NCBI GenBank assembly: GCA_003615045.1
Contig: ML014234.1
Coordinates: 1-56,114 of the forward strand
From: Caulochytrium protostelioides
Taxonomy: Eukaryota; Chytridiomycota; Caulochytriomycetes; Caulochytriales; Caulochytriaceae
Length of the DNA: 56,114 nt
Reading direction: 5' to 3'
Made by a program: the position numbers and the translations under genes
Shown: positions 28,571 to 38,994 of the stretch, piece after piece
Position numbering within the stretch: position 1 is the stretch's first letter
How the letters are laid out: each line of letters opens with the position of its first letter
Notes under the pieces: model-generated
Told to the model about the DNA's origin: nothing
Databases searched by the model: none
What the model saw: only the letters and a program-made list of their open reading frames with translations

Positions 28571-29335
28571 GTTCCCGCGCAACCACACGGCGCGCAAGAC
28601 GGACGCCGGCGGCAGCGCGAGGCGCGGCCATTCGCCGCCGAGGGGCAGCGCGCGGAGGGCGGCCTCGGCGAGGCGGCGCGCGAGCGCGAGCAGCGCCGGC
28701 GGCTCGGACGGCTCGGACGGCGCGGGCTCGGGCGCGGGCTCGGGCGCGACTCCGCGGCGCCGACGGCCGCGGCCGCGGCCGGCGTCCTTGGTGGGCGACG
28801 GCGGCACCTGCACCGGCACCGGCACCAGCGGGATCGCGGGCTCGCCGGCGGCCGCGGCCGCGGCCGCGAGCGCGTCGAGCACGTCGGCGAGGAAGGGCCC
28901 CGCCCAGGCCATCGAGAGGGGCGCGCCGGGCCAGGCGCCCGCGCGCCGCGCGTAGCGCTGGACGGCGGCGCGCAGCCGGCGGACGAGGTCGCGCGCGTGC
29001 GCGAGCGCATCGGCGGCGGCGGCGGCGGCGCTGGCGGGTCGCGGGTCGTGCCGCGGCGGCAGCGCCTGCAGCGCGGCGGCGAGCGCGTCCAGCAGGAACG
29101 TCATCTCGGCCGCGGCGCGTCGCGTCGGCGTTTCGTTTTCGGGGGGACGCCGTGCCAGCGCGGGCGTCGCCGGCGCCGGGAGCGCGCACGGCAGCGCGCC
29201 GTCGTCGTCGTCGTCGTCGTCGTCGTCGGACGCCGCCGTCACGGCGCGCACGGGCGGCTCGACGAGGGGCGGCGGCGGCGGCGAGGCCGGCCAGGACGCC
29301 GAGGCCGAGGCCGAGGCCGAGGCGGACGACGCCAT
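28091..29335 (-). CDS. Unknown low-complexity protein with poly-Asp tract
   Basis: 414 residues from the ATG at 29335; the frame stays open upstream to 29710 but without another convincing start. It begins with an Ala-Ser alternating run, then Pro-rich, then nine Asp in a row (~residues 37-45), then two Ala/Leu/Arg-rich helical sections (~75-165 and ~205-290), a poly-Ala tract, and an acidic Ser/Asp-rich tail. No family is recognised. The helical sections with a MAWAGPFLADVLDAL block argue that it is a real protein. The opposite strand is also open across most of this region because of extreme GC content, so the call is uncertain. Confidence 0.45.
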
Positions 29336-29879
29336 GCCGCGTGGGAGGGAACCGGTGCGGCGCGGACCAACGCCGATCGTCGGCGGCGACGCGACGCGAC
29401 GCAACGCGACGGCGGCTGTCGGCGCGTGGCCGTCGCGCGGCTCGCGGCCGCCGTCTTGGCGGCCTTGGCGGCCGCGCGGCGGCTGACGGACGGACGGACG
29501 GCCTGAAGGACGACACACGATGCCGCCGGCGGCGGTGGGCGCCGACGCCGCCGACGCCGCCGACGCCGCCGACCGCGTCGCCGGAGGACCGCCACGTGCC
29601 GCCGCGGACCGGACCCTTGAGCCTCGGCGCGGCACGGAGCGCTGCGCCACGGCCGCGGCCGCCGGCAGCGCCGCCAGCGGCCGGAACCCGCGGCGGCGCG
29701 ACGCCCGCAAGCCGCCGCGAACGCCCGCACGCGCATGAGCGCCTCGCCCCCGGCCGATCCGTGTAGCGCCGCGGGCACGACGTCCGAGGCGAGGCGCTCG
29801 GCTAAACCCCCGCAGGCGCAGACGTCTCCTTGTACGTCTCCGTGTCCGCAGACGCAGACGGATAAGTAGACGTTTACGT

Positions 29880-29976
29880 TTGTGTTGGCGTTTACGCTGA
29901 CGTTTACGCTGACGTTTACGTTTACGTGTACGTGTACGTGTACGTGTACGTGTACGTGTACGTGTACGTGTACGTA
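29880..29976. repeat. Simple repeat: 12-mers then nine TACGTG-type units
   Basis: About 29889-29922 holds tandem TTTACGCTGACG-like units. From 29923 to 29976 there are nine TACGTG-type hexamers, the last reading TACGTA. The 54-base section alternates pyrimidine and purine without a single break. It sits in the divergent region between the unknown gene (start 29335) and the Nse3-like gene (start 30144), about 170 bases upstream of the latter. Confidence 0.9.
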
Positions 29977-30143
29977 GGGTAGCGTCTTACGTTGTGTCGC
30001 GTCTCCGCATCGGGTCCCGCATCGCACGCCTCCCGTCGTGGCAGCGCGATCAACGGCGATGTGCCGCTCAGGGACCACGGACGACGTCCCCCCTTGACGC
30101 CGCGTCCGTCCGTCCGTCGTTCCACCGCGCCGTTCCCGCCACC

Positions 30144-31469
30144 ATGTCTCAGCGACGGCGTGCCAAAGTGCCGCGCCGCGGCACCGACGCGACGGCCGTC
30201 GACGCGGCCCGGACCCCGGCGACGGCGCCCCCGGCGGACTCCACGGCCGCGGCGGACAACGCAGCCGCGGCAACAGCCGCATGGCCGCGCCTCGCGCACC
30301 GCTTCGCGCGGTACGCGTTCCTCGCGCACGTCGCGGGCCAGCGCATCGAGCGCAAACCGTTCCTCGCTGCCACCGCGACGCCGCTGACCCGCGCCGCCAT
30401 GGACGACGTCGTGCGGCGCGCCGCCGCCATCCTCGAGCAGGTCTTTGGGCTCGCGCTCGTGCCGCTGGAGGAGAGTCGGCGCGCGGGCGACGGCCGGCCC
30501 GTGGGCGCCGCAGCCGCCGCCACCCTGGCGGCGACGCAGGCGTCCGTGGGCGCCACGGCGCCGCCGCCATCCATGGCCGCCGCCGCCTCCCCAGGATTGC
30601 TGCTGACGACCGCCGGCGCGCCGCGCCCGCTCGACCACCTCGACTGGACCACGCGGCACGCGCGCGCCGCGCAGCCGGCGTTCCCGGACGCCGCCGCCGA
30701 CCCGCCGCCGCCGCCCGAGAAGACGCGCGTCGTCGGCGCGTGGATGCTCGTCAACCGGCTGCCGGCCGCGGCGCCGGGCCGCCACCTGGGCGCCGGGGCC
30801 GCCGCCGCGCCCGGCCTTGGCGACGCCGCCGCGCCCACGCCCGCCACGGCGCCGCCGCCGCGCGCACGACGGAGCCACCGGCGGCGCGGATCGTCACCCG
30901 CCGACGACAACGGCGACGACGGCAGCGAGGCCAACGAGGTCGATGTGGACGCCAACGACGATGCAGCCCACGGCGATGCAGCCAACGGCGATGCGGCTGA
31001 CGGCGACGGCCCCATCGCCCTCCACCGACTGATCCCGCCCTGCCAGCCCGAGCGCGACGGCGTCCTCGCCATGACGCTGTTCTTAATCCTGGAGCAGGGC
31101 GGCGTCCTGCGAGAGTCCGCGCTGCGCCGGTCACTGATGCAGCTCGGCCACGACGACGCGACGGCGCCGTTCGCGCTGACCGCCACCGACGGCACGGGCG
31201 TGCCCGTCGTGCGCGAGGCGAAGCTGTTCCGGGACCTCGCGGCCCAGGGCTGGCTCAAGGTGACCGCGCCGCGTCGCGACGCCGCGCCGCCGGCGCCCGG
31301 CTGGCCCGAGGACGGCGACCGCGAACTCCGCTGGGGCCCCAAAGCCCTCGCGTCCGTGAGCCTCGACCACATGGTCGACTTCGCCCTCAGCTTCTACCCC
31401 GACCACCCGTCCCAGCCGCAGGTGCGGGCCTCGCTGGTGATGAAGCTCGCCAAACTGATGCACAGCTAG
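30144..31469 (+). CDS. Nse3/MAGE-domain subunit of the SMC5-SMC6 complex
   Basis: 441 residues from the ATG at 30144 (context CCACC ATG T). The MAGE homology domain is split by an Ala/Pro linker. Residues ~55-110 hold the first winged helix (HRFARYAFLAHVAGQRI, like LVRYVLF..), and residues ~305-405 hold the second: MTLFLILEQGGVLRESALR, then LRRSLMQLGH, then KLFRDLAAQGWLKV and the signature WGPKA. Family role: Nse3 pairs with the RING protein Nse1 and, with Nse4, bridges and DNA-anchors SMC5/6 in genome maintenance. Fungi normally carry one MAGE gene, which is Nse3. It is convergent with the FHA-domain gene. Confidence 0.78.
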   Translation: MSQRRRAKVPRRGTDATAVDAARTPATAPPADSTAAADNAAAATAAWPRLAHRFARYAFLAHVAGQRIERKPFLAATATPLTRAAMDDVVRRAAAILEQVFGLALVPLEESRRAGDGRPVGAAAAATLAATQASVGATAPPPSMAAAASPGLLLTTAGAPRPLDHLDWTTRHARAAQPAFPDAAADPPPPPEKTRVVGAWMLVNRLPAAAPGRHLGAGAAAAPGLGDAAAPTPATAPPPRARRSHRRRGSSPADDNGDDGSEANEVDVDANDDAAHGDAANGDAADGDGPIALHRLIPPCQPERDGVLAMTLFLILEQGGVLRESALRRSLMQLGHDDATAPFALTATDGTGVPVVREAKLFRDLAAQGWLKVTAPRRDAAPPAPGWPEDGDRELRWGPKALASVSLDHMVDFALSFYPDHPSQPQVRASLVMKLAKLMHS

Positions 31470-31606
31470 TGAGGCTGTCCTTTTAAGTTAACACGATGAA
31501 AGAACGGTCGCGACGGACGCGGCAGGACATGGCGGGACCCGGCGCGGGCGGCGTGAGGCGCCGCCCCCCGCCCGCGCCCGCGGCCGGACGGCCGGCCGCG
31601 ACGCCC

Positions 31607-32181
31607 TCACGCGACGGCATTCTCGTCGACAATCACGTAGTCGAACGGCGCTTGCGCAAAGCGGATGACATCGCCGGGCCGCACCTCGTAATACGTGCTC
31701 GCGGGCACGGCGGCGCGGTTGACGCGGGTGCCGCCGGTCGAGTCGAGGTCGACGAGGTAGAGGCGGAGGCGGGGTCGCGCGAGCGCGGCGGGCGTGCCGC
31801 GCGGCACGACGGTCGTCTCGCGCCACTGCAGCACGGCATGCTGCTGGCTGCACGACGCGTCCGCCAGCGGCACGTCCGCGACCTGTCGATCGCGCCCGAA
31901 CAGGTACGCGCTCTGCGCCGCCAGCGTCAGCACGTCCGCGACGGCGCCGTCCGCGGCGTACACGTACAGCCGCCAGCGCTGGCTCGGCTCGCGGGCGTCC
32001 GGCGGCTGCGTCCACTTGAGCGCCGTGCCGGCGAACGACGCCGCGGCCGCCGCGAGCCGTCCCGTCGGCGCGAAGTTCGGGCCCGCCGCCCCGGGCGCGG
32101 CGGCGGGCGGCACGGGCGGGCGCGGCGCGTCGACGTCGGCGCGGATCGGGCTGACGGCGCCGTCGTTCGCGCCGCCGCCGC

Positions 32182-32212
<31 letters not shown>

Positions 32213-32798
32213 ACGGCGGCCGCGGCGGTCACGACGGCGTCGGCCACCGTCGCTGTGGGCATCCTCGCCGCGGCCGTGGCGCGAGGCGCGAGGCCGTCGC
32301 TCCCGCTCGCGGTCCGGCTCAGGCGCCCGGCGGCGCACGCGGTCCGTGTCGCTGTCGCGGCAGGACCGGTGCGAGCGGCGGCCCTCCCGCTCACGATCAC
32401 GATCACGCTCACGATCACGATCACGATCACGATCACGCTCACGGCGATGGCGGCGGCGGTCCGACGGCGACCGCGACCGCGACCGGCGACGGTCGCGTGG
32501 ACGCCGATCCCGGCCGTCCCGACGGTCGGGGTCCGTGTCGGTCAGGGGACCGGCGTGGCCGGACGCCGCGCGCGAGGGCGACGCCGACGGCGGCGAGCGG
32601 GACCGGCGGGCGCCGCCCCGACTGTCCGTGCCGGGATCGCGGTGCTCATGACGCGAGTCGTGGCGGCGTGGCCGCGGTCCCGGTGACCGGGACGACCGCG
32701 GCGACCGTGGCGGCGGCATCACGGAAGACTTCTCTGAGGGCGGCGGCAGCGATGAGGCCGCTGAGGAGGCCGCTGGCGGCGACCCGTGCGACCGCCGC

Positions 32799-32830
<32 letters not shown>

Positions 32831-32860
32831 CGGCGGCGACGACGGCAGAGACGACGGCAT
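31607..32860 (-). CDS. SNIP1/Pml1-like FHA-domain protein (RES splicing/pre-mRNA retention complex)
   Basis: About 417 residues from the ATG at 32860. Upstream in-frame ATGs at 32977 and 32962 are possible starts; the frame opens at 33181. The N-terminal 250 residues are an Arg/Ser/Asp-rich tail with long RD/RE repeats (32395-32450). The C-terminal ~130 residues are an FHA domain of the SNIP1/Pml1/DAWDLE type: WRLYVYA, SAYLFGRDRQVADVPL, SCSQQHAVLQ, then LYLVDLDSTGGTRVN, with the phosphothreonine-binding Arg and Ser in place (GRDR; SCSQQH). Family role: Pml1 with Bud13 and Snu17 forms the RES complex; SNIP1 is the human counterpart. Divergent from DCP1. Confidence 0.82.
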
Positions 32861-33596
32861 ACTCGCGCGCGGACCCCCGTGGACCCAGCGTGATCGGTCG
32901 AGCGTACAGAACGCCGGCACGACGCTCTGCTTCGAGCCCACGCTGCGGCGACGGTCTGGCATCGCCTCGCATCGCATCGGAGCGCTGCTGGGCCGCGCGG
33001 CGTCGTGATCGAGACCGCCGCCCTGCTCATGAGCGCGGCCCGACCTTAGCGCGCCACGGGGTGCCGAGACGCCGCCTTCAGGGGCCGCCCACCCCGGGGG
33101 CCGCCCGCCCTCCCGATGGCCCCCCGTCCCGGTGAACCGCGCCGCCGTCGCCGCCGCCGCCGCCGCCGCCACCAGCTCCACCGCGTCTAAAGCCGGGCTC
33201 GCCGGAATGTCTCACACCCATCATCCAAGCAGCGCCGGCCACCCTCGCCTCGGCTTCTCGTGGGCCGCCCTGGCATGGCGCGATGGCGGCGCGCGAGGCC
33301 GTAGCCGCCGCGGGTGGCCGCCCGACGGCGGCGGCTCAGGCTCATGCACGCGGTTCCGCGTTGTCCGGCGATCCGCACCGTTGATCCACGCCTCTCCCCG
33401 CATCTCTGCCGCCGGCGACGCGCGCGTATCCGCTGGGTTTCGTGATACCACGCCGCGCCGACCACGTGCCGACCACGTGCCATCCGCCTGTCGAGACCGC
33501 GCCTGTCGCCGTCGCTGCCCGCAGGCTTGCAGAGCCCACAGAGCCCACCGAGACGGTTCTTCTTGCGCCTCCCACGGAGACGACCCATCGGCAACG

Positions 33597-35255
33597 ATGA
33601 GTCAACCCTCACAGGCCTCGGAGGTCGCGGCCGCGAGCGCCTCGAATGCCGCGTCCGCTACGGAGGCCGCGCGCGTCGGCGCGATCCTGCGGGACCCGTC
33701 ATGGAAGATCATTCGCGACGCCACCAACCTGACCGTTCTGCAGCGGCAAGACCCGGCGCTCGTTCATATCATCACGACCTCACCGCAGGCCTCGCTGTAT
33801 GCGTTCTGCACCGCCACCCACGCCTGGGAGAAGCAGGATGTCGAGGGCACCCTGTTTCTCTACCTGCGCCAGGACCCGCAGAACCCGTTCGGCATGGCGA
33901 TCCTCAACCGGCTGACGCTCAAGCCCTTCCGCGAAACGCTCGCAGACATCACGAACATCGTCACCGAGCAGGACTATCTCATCTACCAGCGCCGTCCCGA
34001 GGCGCCGCCGCCGCCGCCGCCCGCGGGCGACTACGATGGCACGGCGGCACCCGCGCCCACACACGCCCATGCGACGGCCAGCACGGCGACCCCGACCGCC
34101 CACGGCCACGTCGACGCTTCCAACACCTCGCTGTCCTCGGCCTCGCCGCCGCCGGCCACGCCCGTCCGCGGCATCTGGGTCTTTAACGCGACCGATCGTG
34201 ACGCCATCCACGCCCGGCTCGCGCAGTGGGTCGAGGCCAGCCAGCACGGCGTCGAGGCCGCCTGGCGTCTCGCGCAGCAGGAGCTGGCGGCCGCGGCGTA
34301 TGCCGCGTTCCAGGAGAGTCAGCGCGCCGCCGCCGCGCCGCCGCCCGCCGCCGCCGCCGCCCGCCGGAAGGGCAAAGCCGCGCCGCGGAGCGACCGCTAC
34401 GACGACGACAACAACACCACCAACGACGCCGCGTCCTCCACGGGCGGCGCGTCCGTCCGTGACGCCGCATCCTCGGCAGTCCGCACCGCGCGCCGCAAGA
34501 AGGCCAAGAAGAAGAAGGAGGCGCTGGCGCTCGCGGCGGCCGCCGTCGCCGCCGCCGCGACACATCTCTCCTGCGACGAGGACGGCGCCGACGACGACGA
34601 CGATGAGGACGACGAGACCGGCGAGACGGCACCGCCGCCGCCGCCGCCGCCGCGTGTCCGGCACATTCTCCAGCGGGACGCGACGGCGTCGGCGGGCCCC
34701 CGTCTCGCAGAGGTCGCCGATCGGGAGACGAGCGGCGCCGCGTCGCCCGAGTCGTCTGTGGCGGCCGACGCGCCGCGCAAGTCGCGGAAGGCCGCCAAGG
34801 CCGCCAAGAAAACCAAGGCCGCCGCCGCCGCTGCCGCTGCCGCTGCCGCTGCCGCTGCTGCCGCCGCCGCGGTAGCCGTGACCGAGACGGCCGCCACGAG
34901 TCTCGCGAGCGAGACGGAAAGCGTCGGCGCGCTGGCCACGTCGCTGAGCGCGTTGGAGGTCGGCGGGACGGCATCGCCGGTGGTCGGGGGTCCGGGCAGC
35001 GCCGCGAGGGGCGCCCTCGCGACGCCGCCGGCGCCGGGGTCGAGCGGCACGCCGCAGCAGCAGGCGCCGGTGCCGTCGCATCTGGGCCCCATTACGTCGC
35101 TCGCCGACCTGGCCCAGTGGCTTCACCACTACCCGACGACGCCGTCGCGCGATCTCGCGTTCGATGAGTTTGCCGACCGCTTGGGCACGCTCGTGACAGA
35201 GCGGCGGTTCCTCAACGCGCTATGGATGGCCTACCATGCGAATCTTCCGCCCTAA
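33597..35255 (+). CDS. DCP1: mRNA-decapping enzyme subunit DCP1
   Basis: 552 residues from the ATG at 33597. The frame is open further upstream (to 33132), but that part is Arg-rich without homology and is probably leader. Residues ~30-150 form the EVH1 domain of Dcp1: ILRDPSWKIIRDA, then WEKQDVEGTLFLYLRQ, then ILNRLTLKPF. A second block, GIWVFNATDRDAIHARL, completes the fold after a Pro/Ala insert. The middle is low-complexity (Lys-rich, acidic and long Ala runs). The C-terminus (~500-552) holds an alpha-helical segment (FDEFADRLGTLVTERRFL) resembling the trimerisation domain of animal and plant DCP1, absent in budding yeast. Family role: activator of the decapping enzyme Dcp2 in cytoplasmic mRNA decay. 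Confidence 0.85.
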   Translation: MSQPSQASEVAAASASNAASATEAARVGAILRDPSWKIIRDATNLTVLQRQDPALVHIITTSPQASLYAFCTATHAWEKQDVEGTLFLYLRQDPQNPFGMAILNRLTLKPFRETLADITNIVTEQDYLIYQRRPEAPPPPPPAGDYDGTAAPAPTHAHATASTATPTAHGHVDASNTSLSSASPPPATPVRGIWVFNATDRDAIHARLAQWVEASQHGVEAAWRLAQQELAAAAYAAFQESQRAAAAPPPAAAAARRKGKAAPRSDRYDDDNNTTNDAASSTGGASVRDAASSAVRTARRKKAKKKKEALALAAAAVAAAATHLSCDEDGADDDDDEDDETGETAPPPPPPPRVRHILQRDATASAGPRLAEVADRETSGAASPESSVAADAPRKSRKAAKAAKKTKAAAAAAAAAAAAAAAAAAVAVTETAATSLASETESVGALATSLSALEVGGTASPVVGGPGSAARGALATPPAPGSSGTPQQQAPVPSHLGPITSLADLAQWLHHYPTTPSRDLAFDEFADRLGTLVTERRFLNALWMAYHANLPP

Positions 35256-35583
35256 ATATGTGGTGATGAGACCCACGGATACGCTGTGCAACGGCATGCG
35301 CTCGTCTGCATCCATGCATGCATCGCAGGACTCCGGGGCGACCGACGCCACGCGGCGGACAGGGTATCCTATCGCCTTCTGATACGTTCTCAGCCGGACG
35401 AGACCAGATCCGTTGTGAGACAAGCTAAATTAAAGAACGTTTAAGACATACCGCGAAGGACACAAAGAAAAGAAGGACGAGATATGGGAAGAACGGAACC
35501 AGTAGAGCGGATCCCTGCCGATGATACCCTCCTAGATCTGTGTTGCCTGCGGTCGACGACTACCCGGAGCAGCGAGAATGAAT
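35256..35583. other. Short intergenic region between convergent DCP1 and RPL32
   Basis: Shared 3' region of two convergent genes. It is AT-richer than the flanking coding sequence and contains a short ATGCATGCAT run near 35312-35323. No separate gene is seen. Confidence 0.4.
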
Positions 35584-35985
35584 TTACTCGTGCTCGACCT
35601 TGCGGACGCGGGCGTTGGCGTTCATAACCTTGACGTCGAGCTCGCCGGCGCGCTTGAGGAGCTTGGCGCGGGTCGGGGCCGAGAGGCCGTGGGCAAAGAC
35701 GGCGGCGTACGAGCGGTTGTGCATGAGGAGGACCTCGAGGTCGCCGGCGTTCTTGATCAGGAAGGGGCGGAAGCCGTTGGAGAGCATGAACTTGGTGCGC
35801 TTGTCCGAACCGTAACCGCAGTTCGGCATGGGCAGCTGGCCCTTGAAGCGGCGACGGACACGGTTGTCAATACCCTTGGGGCGGCGCCAGGACTCACCGA
35901 CACGGTTGTAGCGGTCCGAGTGGTGGCGCTTGAACTTGGTCGTGCGCTTGTGCACAATGGCGGGGTGGGGGAGAGCCGTCGGCAT
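35584..35985 (-). CDS. RPL32: 60S ribosomal protein eL32
   Basis: 133 residues from the ATG at 35985, with the complete eL32 sequence pattern: HPAIVHKRTTKFKRHHSDRY, then WRRPKGIDNRVRRRFKG, then GYGSDKRTKFMLSNGF, then LLMHNRSYAAVFAH and RAKLLKRA. Length is normal (about 130-135). Role: structural protein of the large cytosolic ribosomal subunit. No intron interrupts the coding part. The open frame upstream (to 36081) contains a pyrimidine-rich stretch and is most likely 5' leader or an unseen leader intron. Convergent with DCP1. Confidence 0.95.
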   Translation of the reverse strand: MPTALPHPAIVHKRTTKFKRHHSDRYNRVGESWRRPKGIDNRVRRRFKGQLPMPNCGYGSDKRTKFMLSNGFRPFLIKNAGDLEVLLMHNRSYAAVFAHGLSAPTRAKLLKRAGELDVKVMNANARVRKVEHE

Positions 35986-38214
35986 CTTGATCAACGATTT
36001 CTCCGGGGTGAAGAACTGAATATTGGGCAATGAAGCAGGTGGAATTCGCAGAAAACAAGAGGAAAACAACAGTGAGTTCATGGGTTCCGATGCAGAGTAT
36101 GACCGCGTTCAAGGTCGTATGTCAAGTCGCTGCCATTTCCGACGACGTCGCGGGTTATGGCCATAGTTCCGTGTTTGACACCAAACCGCTGCATTTGGAT
36201 CCCACAGGCGACGGTTACGACGAAGCAGAAACGCGTGCAGCCGAGCGAGACAGCGGAGTTTCCGGCGGTCGACGCCATCGCCTGCAGTGCCACGCCTGGA
36301 CCGGTGGGGGGCATCGATGCTGGGAGCGCGGGGGCCCATCGCGCGTATGAGCGAAAGGGCTTCGAGGACCCTCGAGCCGAAAGAGCGCCGGATTGCGGGA
36401 CGCACATCAGATCACATGCTGGCCGAACACTCGAGAGCCGACGCGTTTTTAGCCTAAAAGTGGTCCGGAAGCAGGTGAGTCCGACGGCCCAGCCATGCGA
36501 CCGCGATAGCCGAACCGGCTGCGGCGAGGACAGCCACGTCTACCGCCGTATCACGCCGGCATCGAAACGTATTGCCAGAGCCTGATTCGAACCATCATAC
36601 ATCGCGGCGCGCCCAACTCCGTCCAGGTCCAGGTCCAGCGGCGCCGCGTAGATCGTTATCTGGCGTTTCGCCGCCATCGGCGCCGCCACAACGGAAGAGA
36701 AACGCATTACGGCGGCCACCGGTCGACGAAGACGCTGATTCGGCCATGACATGACTCGAAAGACGTTCCGCCCACGGCGACGGCCATAGCGAACGCCGTT
36801 CTGAACCACGACGCCTATGGAGCGAACTGAATCGCCGTTCTTGGGGGTTTCAGGAGCCGATCCGAGCGACGGCGGCCGTCGCAACGGCGTCCGCGGTAGC
36901 AGCGCGCCGTAGACATGGTATCGACCCAGCGGTCCTTATACACGTCCTGCGCCGAGCAGCACTTCATCGACTTCGAGAGCCTCGCTGCCTGTTGGCATGG
37001 GAGATGACTTCAACATCGGCTCAGCCAGAACGGGCGGTGGTGGCGAGGACAGGAATGGCAACGGCGACAGCGGTTTGTGGGCCGGCCCGGTTCATGTATG
37101 AACCGGGCGGTCTCGGCCTGCATGGTCACAAGTCTCGTTGATGCGGGACGGCGACGGCAGTAAACAGCAGCAGCGCTGCGGCGGTCGTCAGCTTACAGGG
37201 TAAAAAGGGGAGGGGTGGTCACAGGTTGGTGGGCGGTGCCTGCTTCGTTCACGACACCTGGTATCGGCGCCAATCCGACACTGCGTGCGTGCTTTCCATG
37301 TCGCGTGGGCCTTCCTCAGCCGTTGTCGCGTCTTCACTTATCCTAGGCTCGTGGTATAAACGACGTCTTCGTGGGCCTGGGTTGCGGTCCATCGGCAGCC
37401 CCAGAACGGATGGGTGGATGGATGGATGGATGGATGGCCCGACCTGCGCGAGACAGCGGGCCAGCCATGGTGGGGCTACCGTCGTGCCGCTCGCGAGGAA
37501 AGGGGGCCGCCATGGGTGTGGCGACGTGGATTGCCGGCGGCGCGGCGTGTGGCTCAGCAGCATGGCTTAGATAGCCGACATTTTTCTCATCATCGAAAGG
37601 GATATATCGAAGCCGCGATCTTTTCTGCTCTTCTCTTAGACAGCCTCTTGTCGTCAAAATCCCCTTTACCAGATCGCTACGATAAGCTCGGCGAAACACA
37701 TAGTAATGGTACGAGCAAAATCAGCTGTACGACATCAGTGTGATTTCCGTCGCTTTTTGTCGCCTATGAGCTGTTCGCACGATGCTAATATTTCAGAGGA
37801 CCGTAGACCGAGATCAGCTATGGTGTGATGCCACCAACAGCAGTTCAGCAGTAGTTGATGGAAGAGTTGGAGATATCATACCACAGCGGTCGTGGATGAA
37901 ATGACAATCGACTACATAAAGCTATATAACTACATAAAGCTAAAGACTACATAAAGACAAAGGTACAGAAAATCTCTTCAACAACGCCATCAGCTGCGCC
38001 TGAGACTATGCGAGTTGGAAGAAGATACGAAACAAGCAGAATACACGGTTTTTCGCTGCTGCACCTTTCTACACCTCGATGTGGAAACTATCATAAAAGA
38101 GATGGTTGATCTGGGATTCCATCTTGGGGACATAGTTCAGGTGATGCCGACCAAGATACAATCCGATACGGGACTCTAATTCTTAGGGGTCACTGACGAG
38201 CTACTTCCCGGTCT
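35986..38214. other. Gene-poor region of about 2.2 kb
   Basis: I see no supported gene. Composition drops toward AT from about 37560. It contains a GGAT/GGGT microsatellite (37408-37437) and three near-identical ACTACATAAAG units at 37911-37921, 37929-37939 and 37946-37956. Frames at 36157-36585 (+), 36540-36884 (-) and 37343-37699 (-) have no recognisable motif. A GGTTCGAATC box near 36586 was checked as a tRNA and rejected. Confidence 0.45.
37408..37437. repeat. (GGAT)n microsatellite
   Basis: About seven tetranucleotide units, with one GGGT variant near the left end, in the gene-poor region. Confidence 0.9.
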
Positions 38215-38978
38215 TCACGCACTTTTTGAAGCAACTTCCATGTCTTCTCCCGCGGGAGTCGGCAAACGCGTCTCATTCAATCGAATAAAAACCGTCGGGC
38301 GGCAGCCCCTGTCTTCCATCAGCAGTATCATCCGGTCGATTGCTCCCGCAACTGCGATACGAGCGGATATCGTGGCCTTCCTCATCCACCTCACCGAAGA
38401 CGACATGTGCCCGGGCGTCGATGAACGTGTCGGGGCGCCTCCCTGAGCTACCGCATATTTTTTGATTGTGGGATCTGATGCAGTGCTCTGAACAAACAGC
38501 TTTTCCACTTCGGTTCGAATCATGCGTTCCTTTACAAGATAGGCCCGCGATACATGTGTCTTGGGAAAACGATGCACGCAGAAATGCATGAAGTATCCAC
38601 AAAGGTGCTTTACTCTGCTGATAAAATGGCACCAGGAGGATAGGCAGCGAGGGGAAACCAAGCTTACCGCTGCCGTTGGCCTGTCGGGACACTGCGCACA
38701 CCACGTGGGCCGCGTGTCGGCGGGCAACCCGAACACGGGTCACTTCCTCCGCGGACAGGGGCACTTTCTTGCCGCTTTTGAGTGAACCCGATTGGGAGAA
38801 AAAATCGGTTGCGTTTATATGCGATGCCCTACCGGGATCGTCAAATGGGTAGTCGACCAGGTGGCTCCGACGGAGTAGTCGTCGAATTCCTTCTCGACGC
38901 GGTGGCTTGGCAAGGCAACTACTGAGATGGATGATGGATAACGAATAAAGGGATCAAGCGAGGGCTTCGGCAGCTTAA
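38215..38978 (-). CDS. Putative spliced gene of unknown function
   Basis: Low-confidence model on the minus strand. A start-proximal frame begins at an ATG at 38990-38988 (MLTRIKLPKPSLDPF) and can splice with a GTAGGG...GGCAAG intron into a frame reading VPLSAEEVTRVRVARRHAAH. That frame ends at a good 5' splice site (GGCAGCG|GTAAGC, near 38667). Downstream, two overlapping frames remain open to 38215 and 38273. One reads as a charged helix (KERMIRTEVEKLFVQ); the other contains HVVFGEVDEEGHD, which resembles the end of a cyclophilin but without other cyclophilin motifs. I cannot decide between a real multi-exon gene and a decayed one. The exact boundaries are uncertain. Confidence 0.25.
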
Positions 38979-38994
38979 TCCTGGTGAGCATAAA

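Noticed and set aside
28112-29506. 464-codon plus-strand ORF opposite the unknown minus gene
   Set aside because: Almost entirely Arg/Gly/Ala with no helical pattern; the minus frame looks more protein-like. Not fully excluded without transcript data.
36570-36600. tRNA gene suggested by a GGTTCGAATC B-box (minus strand)
   Set aside because: The bases flanking the loop do not form a five-pair T stem, and no acceptor or anticodon stem can be built around it.
38273-38400. Cyclophilin gene from HVVFGEV
   Set aside because: No other cyclophilin motif (FHR, QGGDF, FFIT) is found in any frame nearby, so it is mentioned only as a hint.
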